From Malania oleifera (lineage: Eukaryota; Streptophyta; Magnoliopsida; Santalales; Ximeniaceae): a DNA stretch of 64,000 nucleotides. The stretch lies in contig NC_080426.1 of assembly GCF_029873635.1 (NCBI RefSeq), forward strand, positions 54,822,093-54,886,092. The letters are read 5' to 3'. The number at the start of each line of letters is the position of its first letter. Position 1 is the first letter of the stretch. A model generated the notes under the pieces. That model did no database searches. It was given only the letters and a program-made list of their open reading frames with translations, and had not been told where the DNA came from. The translations under genes and the position numbers were made by a program. This document shows, piece after piece, positions 23,801 to 32,532 of this stretch.

Positions 23801-26800
23801 CACCTTTCCTATTATGCCTTATGGCATTTTATGCTGAAAACGCCTCAAGGCGTGCCTCAAGAACACCTTTTAAAACACTGATCTCAACAAACTTGTGATT
23901 ATCTTGTTGTTTATTGGTGCTACAATAAATGTCTCACAAATGCATTCATTTATTACTGCATTCTTACCATTAATCCTTCTCAACATTCTTATTTTGCCTA
24001 AATTTATTTGATGTGTATGCCTCCTACCAGCCCAGCAATCTAAACTTTCTCAACAAGAATTAAGCAGTTTTCATTACAAAATTTTGAGAAATTAAGGTCA
24101 AACAAGCACATAATGTATCAAATGAAATACATCTCTTAACCAGGGCATTAAGACACATATTTTTCAGTAAACAAGTATAAAAGTTGAGATACATACACCA
24201 AGTGCACTGCTAATTGTATCAGACAAATTTCCTAGATCAAGACTCAAGTTTTTCTTTGGCAGCAACCAGGGAAGACCGCTATTCTGCAACATTTAGATTC
24301 AAATCAAAGTTTCAGAGTATAAAATGTATTTAAACTAGGATAACAAAAAAAATGCAACCCAAAAATGAGGAGATAAGAATGGGGGAGACCATCCATCCTC
24401 GAGCCCCTTCTGCACCATCTTTTATGGCATAAGCAGCTTTGAATCCATTTGAGGTGACCAACTCCGCAACCAGTTCAGAGTTCCCATCAAATCTGGCTTC
24501 CATCATAAATTCAAAAGCATTAGTTTCAAATACTACCTTTTCAAGAAGAATCATGCTGACACTACTTCTATTAACTGTATTCTTGTCAAATCTATTAAGA
24601 GGCCCCAGGGGAGGACTGCTGATTCCAATCTAGGATGAAAACCACAATCGCAGGCAAGATGCCAATTTTAGATGGCATTTAATGCACTGTCTCTTTTTTT
24701 TGGGTTCTTTCACAAATTAGACTAATCAGAATTAATTGATCTACAAGCCATCAACCACAGGTATTGACAATGGGATATAACCTTGGAAAAACAGAGTTGG
24801 ATGTAAATAACTGTGGTAGTTAAGGCTTGGTTCGTGGTTATTGTTGTTGTAATTTCTCTTCGAAATCACATGCACAAATTATCATCATTTAACTAAAGGT
24901 GTAGTTTTTGACAGGCTGACATGGTGGAGCAGAGTACATCTCATAAATGCCAACTGACTGAGTAATATTGTTGGAAGAGGGAAACAGGAAAATGAAACTT
25001 CCACACATTGAGAACTTTGGACATTGGAACCAACTTGCTTTGAAAAACATGTGAGTTTGCGGTAATCCAGCTATATTATGATGTTTTTATCAATGGAGTT
25101 CAGTATATTAGGATATAGTACCAAATGGACCAAGTAAGAGAACTTTAGTGAATTCTAATTTCATTCCCCTGCCTAATGCGGGCCCAAAATAAGAGGACAT
25201 CTACAAAAGCAAGAACCCTTCCCCTACCCTCTTCCCTGCCGCTACACAGGGTTCACTAACACACTCAAACTCAACCACCGTTTTTCATCAAGAAATAGGC
25301 AAACATTAAATCCCTATACAAAATTAGCAGTCATATTAGAAGGCTATGTCCCATCATTTGATTGAAAGGCATTTCCCATTCTTATACTTTTTGGTACATA
25401 AGCTTCTATGGCAAAAATGGTGTGCATAAGTTGGTTGCCTGTTGCATGGGAAAAACTTAAACAGCAATAAATATATTACGATTTGAAAATGAAAGCAGCA
25501 TATGCACACCATAGGCAGGTGATATATATATATATATGTGTATGTATGCATCCTCACTGGTAATTTTGATCCCCTTAAAAATCTATACTCCTTTATTTCT
25601 CTATGCATGTAACTATTTATTCTCATGAGAGCATGTTTTCAATTCGATAAGTATCTCAAGTCATATCCCTCTGAGTTTGGTGATGCATTCCTCATTTTAA
25701 CTTTGGTCTGGCAATTCATGCACATGTTACTGGGAGAATACAATCAAAGAACACTGAGCAGCAACTGCCAAAACTGATTGCAATAAAGATATTATTTAAG
25801 AGGGAGAGGAAAAAGTTGTAAATAGCATTTTCTTAATAGAAAACCTTGTTTATTAAGTGAATAATATCATCAATTCTGTTCAAAATTTATAACTTTTTCA
25901 TTTGTGACAATAAATGTTATTCATTCTCACCAAAATAAATAAATAAATAAATTCCATTTATTTTCTTTCTCTTTTCAATGTTCTCACAAAAAAAATCTTT
26001 GTAATCCACAAAGAGACTAGATTCTGCGAACAACAGTGTCATGTATTTGGGAATTGGCATATCTAAAACTATGTTCTTAATTCTTACATCCGATGTCACA
26101 TTTATCATAGTCTTGTGCAGATAATAATTAGGTAATTCCAATGCAGGCTTGGGAAACAATTGCCATTTACTTTTAACACCGTTAGCTTAAATTTTTGAAA
26201 TAAAAAATCCCTTATTTATCCTTCTTTGCTCTGTAAGATGATCAGCTTGGTATCTGATGATTGATTAGAGAGAACTAAGTACAAGTTTTGGATGAAAAAA
26301 CCTTACTTGTCCAGAATGAATAATTTGGTTTTCTCTGGCTCCTTGAACCTCAAAGCTAGCTTCTTCAAAAACCCTGGCTTATCTCCACCTTTGTACACGA
26401 TAGACACAGGTTTCTTCTTCAACCCTCGAATATCAGGGCTTCCCACTTTCCTAATTTCCACTGGCGCTCTTATATCAAGCAACTGAGAATTCGCATCATC
26501 ACCCAAGTTTGCATAAGCAGTCTTCGCAGACTCAACACCCCATGGCTTAGGGCTCTTCAGAATCTGAGACAAAACCAGCGTAACCGCTAAAACGGCAGCG
26601 CCGCCGGCGACAATCGCCGGATTTTCCACTCCAAAGTTAACTACACTGTCAAAAACCCCACTTATATCAAAACTAGAAGGATCACCAAACGTGGAAGTGC
26701 CCGCAGACTGCTCTAGGGCTTCATCATAGGTTAAAGCTCTGGCAAGCCCTCCATTAAGAACAGAGGACAAAAGCACCAGACCCCCATGAAAACTTCTTGA

Positions 26801-26968
26801 TACATTATTACCCTCTGATAGATTTGATGGGTGGGCGGCTCCAGAAGTGATAGAATTTGGGAATTTGAGGGGGGAATTTGTGGGGGATGATGATATTTTT
26901 CTGGGGTCTGTTCTTCTGTCACAAAGAACAGAAATTGGGGTCAAGCGAGCTGTATTGAGGGCTTCCAT
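14803..26968 (-). CDS. TROL: TROL, thylakoid rhodanese-like protein, chloroplastic (STR4 family), eight exons
   Basis: TROL is an integral thylakoid-membrane protein that tethers ferredoxin-NADP+ reductase (FNR) near photosystem I. I joined eight exons by GT/AG sites and phase: 26968-26307, 24492-24390, 24283-24197, 17056-16982, 16878-16804, 15985-15905, 15388-15170, 14850-14803. They total 1350 nt, or 449 residues, with no internal stop. Residues 1-75 look like a serine-rich transit peptide, 117-137 a first membrane span, 143-255 the rhodanese-like domain. In the active-site loop LDKFDGNSE an Asp occupies the usual catalytic Cys position, so no sulfurtransferase activity is expected. Residues about 290-309 form a second span. 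The proline-rich tail ends SRPLSPYPY and [11 protein letters not shown], the FNR-recruiting motif. Intron 3 is 7.1 kb and filled with transposons. The start ATG lies in CCATGG context. The match to known TROL is strong in every exon. Confidence 0.95.
15170..15388 (-). CDS. TROL: TROL exon 7
   Basis: 219 nt, 73 residues, phase 0. The acceptor is AAATTCAG before CAAATTGG and the donor is CCATAT before GTAATC. It encodes a Pro/Ala/Glu-rich stromal stretch, fast-evolving in the family, ending in the conserved SRPLSPYPY. Confidence 0.93.
15905..15985 (-). CDS. TROL: TROL exon 6
   Basis: 81 nt, 27 residues, phase 0. The acceptor is ATGACAG before GATCGG and the donor is ATAAAG before GTATTT. It encodes the charged [16 protein letters not shown] segment after the second span. 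Confidence 0.93.
16804..16878 (-). CDS. TROL: TROL exon 5
   Basis: 75 nt, 25 residues, phase 0. The acceptor is CTTTTCAG before GTGGAAACG and the donor is GCAGAA before GTCAGT. It encodes [16 protein letters not shown], then KKLLFAE. Confidence 0.93.
16982..17056 (-). CDS. TROL: TROL exon 4
   Basis: 75 nt, 25 residues, phase 0. The acceptor is AATGTGCAG and the donor is ACAGAG before GTTGGG. It encodes the alanine/glycine-rich second membrane span ([16 protein letters not shown]). Confidence 0.93.
17671..18307 (+). repeat. Copia-B 5' LTR
   Basis: It begins TGTTGTGTTTTTTGTGG and ends TTTTTCACAACA. ATTCGTCGACGAATGG palindromes and decayed forms cluster at 17763-17913, each directly followed by GG. 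The palindromic word TTCAAATTTTGAA follows (about 17936-17948), then the TATA-like GTTGTTAAATACG near 17994-18006, then a GAGAGA-rich leader. Confidence 0.92.
18310..18321 (+). other. Copia-B degenerate primer-binding site
   Basis: TGGTATTAGACC lies two bases inside the 5' LTR. It matches the Met-tRNA site TGGTATCAGAGC except for two substitutions. Confidence 0.75.
18330..20865 (+). pseudogene. Copia-B gag-pol remnants
   Basis: Gag start words [19 protein letters not shown] lie near 18360-18430 and a second gag piece ([19 protein letters not shown]) near 18525-18570. The zone that should hold the rest of gag and the zinc knuckle is missing between MSKGL and the protease. Protease [10 protein letters not shown] (18717-18745) keeps DTG. 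The GAG-pre-integrase box is degraded near 19105-19130. The late-integrase word FLGYKKG lies near 19672. RT word [13 protein letters not shown] near 20238 and the RNase H words [15 protein letters not shown] (about 20638-20680) follow. Stops and deletions throughout make it non-functional. Confidence 0.88.
19105..19342 (+). repeat. Tandem duplication of about 125 bp inside Copia-B
   Basis: The block starting AGCATATGCAGTTAAAGC is repeated from about 19228 as GGCATATGTAATTAAAGC. Both continue through ATGTATTCAGATATTTAGG, the GATAGCATCAGGG word and TTTATCACGAAGGGTCTTGG. The copies differ at only a few bases, so the duplication is younger than the element's decay. Confidence 0.8.
20844..21346 (-). 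repeat. Third, inverted Copia LTR nested in Copia-B
   Basis: On the plus strand it starts TGTTGTAATATGGATCGG and runs through GGATGCACAGCGGAATAAAT, as in Copia-A. It ends CCATACACAACA and is followed by the minus-strand purine tract AAAGTGGAGAT. It carries CCGTCGACGG-type palindromes (about 21167-21267) and the AAATTCAAAATTTGAATTT palindrome near 21125. It is a 3' LTR, and no matching 5' LTR is present within Copia-B. It probably belongs to a truncated or rearranged second insertion. Confidence 0.8.
21347..22030 (-). pseudogene. Truncated Copia RT-RNase H belonging to the inverted LTR
   Basis: The minus frame 21948-21448 reads [19 protein letters not shown] through [19 protein letters not shown], a drifted Copia RT-end and RNase H. 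Upstream, near 22015, is a [13 protein letters not shown] RT box. It parallels the plus-strand remnant at 20215-20800 almost line for line, so the two form inverted-repeat arms. Everything 5' of RT is absent. Confidence 0.85.
22141..22782 (+). repeat. Copia-B 3' LTR
   Basis: This is the partner of 17671-18307. The palindrome cluster runs 22233-22388. A 24-bp piece at 22243-22266 replaces part of the first unit. It is a near-exact reverse complement of the sequence beside the purine tract (about 22111-22134). The TATA-like GTTGTTAAATATG lies near 22469. Confidence 0.9.
23033..23880. mobile_element. Non-autonomous hAT-like DNA transposon in TROL intron 3
   Basis: Termini are CAATCCTTTAAAAGGCG on the left and, read inward on the other strand, CAGTGTTTTAAAAGGTG on the right. 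Subterminal GAGGC/GCCTC words follow. An 8-bp duplication ATCTCAAC is perfect (23025-23032 and 23881-23888). An 8-bp TSD with CAGTG-type ends is the hAT signature. No transposase is present. Inside lie a 51-bp minisatellite and repeated GAGGCGTACGCC words. Confidence 0.82.
23330..23794 (+). repeat. 51-bp tandem repeat with an open frame inside the hAT-like element
   Basis: Four to five copies (about 23400-23635) of a 51-bp unit encode a 17-residue unit such as [18 protein letters not shown] 154-residue frame stays open from 23330 to 23794. Downstream, CCTGAGGCGTACGCCATTTC is repeated two to three times near 23735-23790. The unit is a multiple of three, so openness may be incidental. No known protein is recognised. 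It may be a captured host gene fragment. Confidence 0.7.
24197..24283 (-). CDS. TROL: TROL exon 3
   Basis: 87 nt, phase 0. The acceptor is GTTGCAG before AATAGCGG and the donor is CTTGGT before GTATGT. It encodes [19 protein letters not shown] and on to ISSALG, linking the rhodanese domain to the second membrane span. Confidence 0.92.
24390..24492 (-). CDS. TROL: TROL exon 2
   Basis: 103 nt. The acceptor is GAAGCCAG before ATTTGATGG and the donor is ATG before GTCTCC. It encodes the end of the rhodanese-like fold, from [12 protein letters not shown] to GARGWM. It restores phase 0 after exon 1. Confidence 0.93.
26307..26968 (-). CDS. TROL: TROL exon 1
   Basis: 662 nt, ending in phase 2 at ...GGACAA followed by GTAAGG. 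It encodes [10 protein letters not shown], the transit region, the first membrane span ([20 protein letters not shown]) and most of the rhodanese-like domain, up to KLFILD. Confidence 0.95.
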
Positions 26969-27420
26969 GGCATATTTCTCAAAATACAGCTAAAAGGGGT
27001 TAAACCACCATGAGAATCGAAGGGGTTTAGCAATTCTTTTTGCCTTCTTTTTCCCAGAATCAGAAAGAAACTAAAAAAAGGTAGTGTTGCAGGTTGAAGA
27101 GCAGGTGAAGGGGGAGAAGGAGAATTGATAAGCCTTGGCTTCAAGCAGCTGAGACAGTGCAATTTGGCTGGTGTCGCCGAGTGGAGGAAGGTGGTGACAT
27201 GTGAAGAGATATGAGAAATCAACCACTAATGGAATGACACGTGGAAAGTGAAGATGAGATGTTGGCGCTTGGTTGTGGAGGGCTTGATCAGCTTCCATGC
27301 TCTTATGGTTGCGCATTTTTTTGTGGCTGAGAAATTCCTGAAGAAGCTTATAGAAATTCCGGGGGGAAAGAGACGAAGCCCAGCGCAGTACATGGCGCAG
27401 ACTGCGCAGTACATTACTCC
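26969..27420 (-). promoter_or_regulatory. TROL promoter and 5' leader region
   Basis: The 450 bp upstream of the TROL ATG are much less AT-rich than their surroundings and include pyrimidine-rich leader sequence on the minus strand. A G-box/ABRE core CACGTG (27238-27243) sits 270 bp above the ATG, a plausible light- or ABA-responsive element for a photosynthesis gene. No clear TATA box was found. The region is bounded upstream by hairpin transposon repeats starting near 27421. Confidence 0.55.
27238..27243. promoter_or_regulatory. G-box (CACGTG) upstream of TROL
   Basis: A perfect CACGTG in the context GACACGTGGA. bZIP and bHLH factors, including light-signalling ones, bind this core. A role here is inferred from position only. 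Confidence 0.45.
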
Positions 27421-27672
27421 CTTAGTTTTTTCCCGGTTTAATTTTTTTTATTAAAATATATTAAATAATGGAAAGAATTTCGAGTAAACCACCTGTAAAA
27501 TCTCGTTATTTGGCGTTGCGAAATTTGCTTGCCGCGCGTCTATACAAGATTAAGGAGTTTTTTCCCCACTTGTCCTTTTTAAAAAAATATATATTTAATA
27601 ATACCTCTTTCGGAAAAATAATTTTCGAAATAATCCTGACGTAATCTCTTTATTTGGAGTTGCGAGATTTAA
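27421..27672. repeat. Two tandem hairpin-type terminal repeats (left side)
   Basis: Each unit of about 110-130 bp runs from a GTTTTTTCCC word through an AT-rich block ending AAATATATTAAATAAT, then to a degenerate hairpin. The hairpins are AAATCTCGTTATTTGGCGTTGCGAAATTT (27507-27535 region) and AATCTCTTTATTTGGAGTTGCGAGATT (27640 region). The second unit is the inverted counterpart of 39050-39172, including the word CCTGACGTAATCTC, so these behave as terminal inverted repeats of a DNA element. Confidence 0.7.
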
Positions 27673-27699
27673 GGCATGTGTCATTTTGGGAATTTTTTT

Positions 27700-29035
27700 T
27701 CAAAAAAAATATTATTTAATATATATATTTTAAAAAATGTTAAAATCAGGAAATAAAATCTCCTGCATAATAAATAGAGAAATAAATTCTTTTAATATAC
27801 ATATTTTTTAAAAATGATAAATCGGGAAATAAATCTCCTGTGTAATAAATCGGGAAATAATTCAAAATATAATACATTTTTTTATTGCTTTTGGAATAAT
27901 AAATTTTTGAAAAAAAAATTCCTATTTAATTATATCTATTTTTTCTATTTAATGTATTTTTAAAATTTTTTTTTTACTTAAAAGTATTGCTTTGTTCACT
28001 AGATTTAAATATAGAAAATGTATACAAGATACCCATTTCTCTATTTGGTTCATAACAAAAATAAAATTTCTACATAAGATTCTCGTGAGTTGCATGAAAT
28101 TAAAATTTTCATATTTTGTAAGTATTGTCATATGTGAGCATAAAGATAAGAGTGTCACATTTTTTAAAATTTTATATTCCTCGAAATATAAAAATTGTCA
28201 TCATATATGACTTTCTAATCACCAGTTAAATGTAAAACTAAATATCATGAAGACTTTAAAAAAAATTAATGGTCTATTTAGTTATAAAAAAATATTTTTA
28301 ATATTTATTTTTAATTTAAAAAAATATTTAAAAAATAGCTAATTTTTCATTTTTTAGAAACTTTTTCTAAAATAAATTAACAGTATAAAAAATTTGACAC
28401 TATTTTCTTGTAGAAATAGTTCTATTTTTATTTTTTTTATTTTTTAAATAATTAAAAATGACGTTCTTTATTTTTTAAAATTCATATAGAAAAGCTAACA
28501 AATATTTTTTACTGTTTTTAAAATTTCTAACTCTTATTTTGTTAAAATTCCCTGTTTATCATTTTTTTTAAAAATATATTAAAAGAATTTATTGCATAAT
28601 AAATTAAAATTTTGAATTTTATTTAAATTACCAATTTTAATTGTACCTGAAATTAATATATATATATATATATGTATATATATTGACACAACAAAAAAAA
28701 TTACTTTAATATTTACTTCAATACCAGATTTTTTTGTGATAAACTGTTTCTTCATTGTACAAAAATAAATATAAAAAATAAAAATGACAACATACTTTAA
28801 ATTTTAATTATTGAGATTAATTAGGTAGTTTGACGTCACTTGAGATGTTCCAAAAGACCTATACATACTAAAATTATGTGTAATAAAAAATAAAAAAATT
28901 AGGGGATATTTTAATTCAATTAAATTATCAGTTTTTGGAATTTTTTTTTTTTAAAAATTAAAGAACCAAAGCAATGCATACAAGGTAAGAATTATAGATA
29001 ATTATATGAATATTTTAGAAAATTTTAAAATAGTG

Positions 29036-29085
<50 letters not shown>

Positions 29086-29236
29086 TACATAATAGTTTTA
29101 TAAATGATTTTGTATTTTAAAATTTGAATAAATCTTCATAACTTTTTATTATTATTTCTTAAAATAATAAATATAAAAAGGGGAGAGATGCAAATGTTTT
29201 CTTAAAATAAACATTAAAGTATTTTTTTTGTTGTGT

Positions 29237-29272
<36 letters not shown>

Positions 29273-29570
29273 TTCAACTACAATTAAAATTGGTAATTTA
29301 CATAAAGTTCAAATTTCAAATTTATTATGCAATAAATTCTTTTAATATATATATTTTTTAAATAATAAATCGGTAAATAAATTTATCATTTATTATTATT
29401 ATGATAATAAATCGATTTATTATGTATAAGAATTTATTTCCCGATTTATCATTTTTAAAAAATATATATTAAAAGAGTTTATTTCCCAATTTATTACGCA
29501 GAATAATTTATTTCCAGATTTATCATTTTTTTAAAAAATATATTAAATAATATTTTTTTATGGAAATAAC
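27700..29570. repeat. AT-rich foldback with arms near 28555-28725 and 29210-29385
   Basis: The left arm (AAAGAATTTATTGCATAATAAAT, then ACCAATTTTAATTGTA, then TTGACACAACAAAAAAA) recurs in reverse complement in the right arm over about 170 bp. Both arms include a (TA)n run. The centre holds a long perfect (TA)n at about 29038-29081. AAATCGGGAAATAAA words repeat outside the arms in both orientations. No coding sequence is seen. It could form a large hairpin or cruciform. Confidence 0.75.
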
Positions 29571-29745
29571 ATGTGACAAATCTCGCTACTCCAAGTAGCG
29601 AGATTACTTCAGAGTTATTCCAGGAAATATGTTCCAAAAAAGGTATTCTTTAATATATTTAAAAAAAAAAGTGATAAAATCGGGAAAAACTCCAAGATTG
29701 AGGTTGTCATTTAAATTTCGCTGCTTGGAGTAGCGAGATTTTTTG
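29525..29745. repeat. Palindromic GCGAGATT hairpin units
   Basis: At 29575-29602 a perfect stem AATCTCGCTACT-CCA-AGTAGCGAGATT is centred in a longer imperfect palindrome, whose outer arms are the AAATATATTAAATAAT blocks. A second hairpin, AAATTTCGCTGCTTGGAGTAGCGAGATTTT, follows near 29717-29746. The right half aligns with 39050-39172 in the same orientation. Confidence 0.8.
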
Positions 29746-30256
29746 TGCATTTAATGTTTTTTCCTTTATTATTTATTTGTTATAATAAAGATTAATTAAA
29801 TTATTTTCTGAATTATTGGAGGGAAGAATCCTTTATTAATTTAAATTTTCACATATAATAAATTACATTTCGTAATTTAGTTAAAAATATTTTTTTATCA
29901 TAAATTAATATAACAGCCATACACTATAAATATACACTAATTATATTTAATTAAATAGGGAAATCTTCTATTGTTTTATTGAGTAGGAAATATTTAAATA
30001 TTAATCAATAATTATTATTATTGAAATTGTTAATCAATTAGATAAACTAATTAATTGATAACAGTAACCTTCTGTTTAGGTCCTATTTTGAAAATGAAAA
30101 ATGGGAAAAAAAAAGTAAAAGAAATATAAGAGAATTTAATTTTCATATCAAGAAAATTGAGGAAAAACAAGTATAGCAAAAGATTCCATGAAAATATAAT
30201 TTTAGAAATGATCAACTTTTGAGTTTTCTGAATTATTAATCGTATAAAATAAGTTA

Positions 30257-30834
30257 TCATTTTTTACATGAGTTTTCTTTTTTAATACCAAAATTTTCAT
30301 TGAAATGAATATGCCCTGTGTACTGGAGATCAACGAACTCAATCCGACGAAGAAAAACCTGATTACACAGTAAATGACAATTACTTAGGCTGATTTGATA
30401 GTCAAATAGGCACAAGAGAGCCTTTTGAAATGCTCCTTCAACAACCACCTGTGGAGGGAATTTGCTTGCAAGCCATTTTACCATCTTTTTCCACAATTAA
30501 ATAAAATAAAATAAAAACCCCACCAAGAAATGAACCCCAATCCACACCGATTCGCATTACGGAACAAGTATTTCGAGTTCCCCAAAATAACAAGACAAAA
30601 ACAGCAGAGCCAATGCAGATACCGATCAGAACATAAATCAAAACCACAAAACAATCCCAACACAAAGAAAAAGCAAAGATCGAAGCTCAAAAGAAATCGG
30701 CAGATAAAGAAATGAAATTTTCGGCAAAAAAAATAGAGAGTGGGAAGTGATGCAGAGGCCTCAGGGAGAGATTGGGAAGTGAGATTGAATTGAAGAATGG
30801 AGAAGATGTGCTTGTCTATTGCCCTATTTATAGG
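30257..30834 (-). other. Possible decayed transcription unit (TATA plus short frame), not identified
   Basis: On the minus strand a good TATA box, CCTATAAATAGGG (30834-30822), is followed by a pyrimidine-rich leader-like stretch. A 79-codon frame (30496-30257) follows, starting MWKKMVKWLASKFPPQVVVE. I do not recognise the peptide. It may be a fragment of a host gene's 5' end carried in a transposon, or chance. Confidence 0.25.
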
Positions 30835-31008
30835 TGGGCTTTGTTAGTGTTTTGGGAGGGTATCAATCCCAAACCTCTTTGGCAGAGTTCGATCTATGAC
30901 CATGGTCACAACCTCGACAAGCTGCTCTTTGTTCATCGAATATGCTCAAAAGGTTTCGGCATTCTATCTGAATTCAAGCTCTATTGAATCACTTTAATCT
31001 CGTATACT

Positions 31009-31482
31009 ATGGAAATGACTTCCAGTTTTCGAACTGTAGAAGAGATCTTTAAGGGTTACAACGGTAGCCGAGCTGACTTTGTTTGTGCCTTAACCTATGA
31101 TGTTGATGATTGTTATGACTTCTGTGATCCAGAGGAGGAGAACTTGCATCTGTATATACAACCAAATGAAACTTGGGAAGTTACTCTTCTGGTAGAGGAA
31201 GTTCCACTTCCTGAACCTGCACTTGGGATTAATGATGGTCAAGTTAAAGGCAACCCAAGACTTGCAGATAAAAGTTAGGAGGAAGATGAAGATGAACATA
31301 GTGAAATCCTTTGTCGAAGCTGCGGTGGAAACTACAATGCTGATAAGTGTTGGATTGGTTGCAACATTTGTGAGAAGTGGTTCCATGTAAAGTGTGTGAC
31401 GATAACCCCTGCTAAGGCTGAGAGTATTAAGCAATACAAATGCCCACCTTGCATGACTTGTTTCGCAGTTTATTTTTTTTAA
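31009..31482 (+). pseudogene. Alfin-like (AL) PHD-finger protein pseudogene, intronless with central deletion
   Basis: AL proteins are plant nuclear readers of H3K4me3, with an N-terminal Alfin domain and a C-terminal PHD finger. Here the frame reads [19 protein letters not shown], then [19 protein letters not shown] and PEPALGIN (Alfin domain start). It then jumps to [11 protein letters not shown], a TAG stop (31276-31278), and [12 protein letters not shown]. The PHD finger keeps its Cys4-His-Cys3 ligands from LCRSCGGNY through CNICEKWFH to YKCPPC. The second half of the Alfin domain and linker, roughly 100 residues, is missing. AL genes normally contain introns and none is seen, so it is probably a retrocopy, or a captured fragment that lost its middle. 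The in-frame stop and deletion make it non-functional. Confidence 0.88.
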
Positions 31483-31845
31483 GAAAATATATTAAATAAT
31501 ACCTTTTTTTATGTGATTTGTACTCTATGTGTGTATGACATAATATTTTGGCCTTACTAGCATGTTCAAACCCCCCAAAAATATCCCTTTTTCTTGCTTG
31601 AATCATTCGCTTAAATGGAAACTTAAATATGGCTTTTAATATTTGATAACATCAAGTATCCATATCCTTTGTATCCATTAGTTAATTAACTTAGAATAAT
31701 TTTCACTGATTAGTTACTTAACTGTTTGATTTAGGGATGGGGTCAGCAAGTATAGTTCAACCAGGTTTTGAACATTGAGCTGGATCAAATTATAGAGGTG
31801 TTTGAGCTTATCAAAGTCCCTTTTTTACACTTGTTACCCACACTA

Positions 31846-32236
31846 TTGAGCATATCCATCCATGCACCTGTTCAAAGAAAATATTCATCAAACACAATTG
31901 ATACCAATATGTTCACAACGTTATATTCACCAGTTTCGTACACATCCAACCTATCAAATTACTATAAAAATTTCGTCAGAGTCCCTTTTAAAAATTGAGC
32001 ATATCCATCCACGCACCTATTCAAAGAAAATATTCATCAAACACAATTGATACCAGTATGTTCACAACATTACATTCACCAGTTTCGTACACATTCAACT
32101 TATCAAATTACTATAAAAATTTCGGCAGAGTCCCCTTTAAAACTTGAGCATATCTATCTACGCATCTGTTCAAAGAAAACATTCATCAAACACAATTGAT
32201 ACTAGTATGTTTACAACGTTACATTCACCAGTTTCA
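31846..32236. repeat. 149-bp tandem repeat, 2.6 copies
   Basis: Units start with TTGAGCATATCCATCCA-like words at 31846, 31995 and 32144, exactly 149 bp apart. The shared words include GTTCAAAGAAAA, CATCAAACACAATTGATAC and ATTCACCAGTTTC. The third copy is truncated near 32236. Copies are about 90% alike by eye. Confidence 0.88.
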
Positions 32237-32532
32237 TGTATACACTCGTAGGAAATAATACGAAACGTTCATTCACACCAGTCATAATCAAATTTCATTC
32301 ACATATTCATTCAATGGGAAATGAATAAATATTTGTAATTATAGATAAATAATACAATGATGCTCTTCAGATTAGAAGAAAAGGAGAGAATATAATATTG
32401 TACAAATGAAATAATAGAACGATCATCTATACTTTTAAAATAATGGACGTCCTAATGCTGTACAGAAGAATTAATACAACGATCTATACAAGTAAAAAAA
32501 TAAACAAATAGATGCTTGCCACTTTACATATG

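Larger units (their letters stand above)
17057..24196 (-). other. TROL intron 3, 7.1 kb, transposon-filled
   Basis: The other TROL introns are 0.1-1.8 kb (intron 1 24493-26306; intron 2 106 bp; intron 4 103 bp; intron 5 818 bp; intron 6 516 bp; intron 7 319 bp). Intron 3 is expanded by Copia-B (17671-22782) and a hAT-like element (23033-23880), which together make up about 5.96 kb. Removing both leaves roughly 1.2 kb. Intact splice sites on both sides suggest the gene still functions. Confidence 0.88.

Noticed and set aside
24330..24554. A stand-alone 74-residue protein
   Set aside because: It is TROL exon 2 with intron read-through at both ends. Splice sites and phase show the true limits.
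27248..27454. 68-codon frame divergent from TROL
   Set aside because: It overlaps the TROL promoter and runs into the hairpin repeat. No similarity or coding signal.
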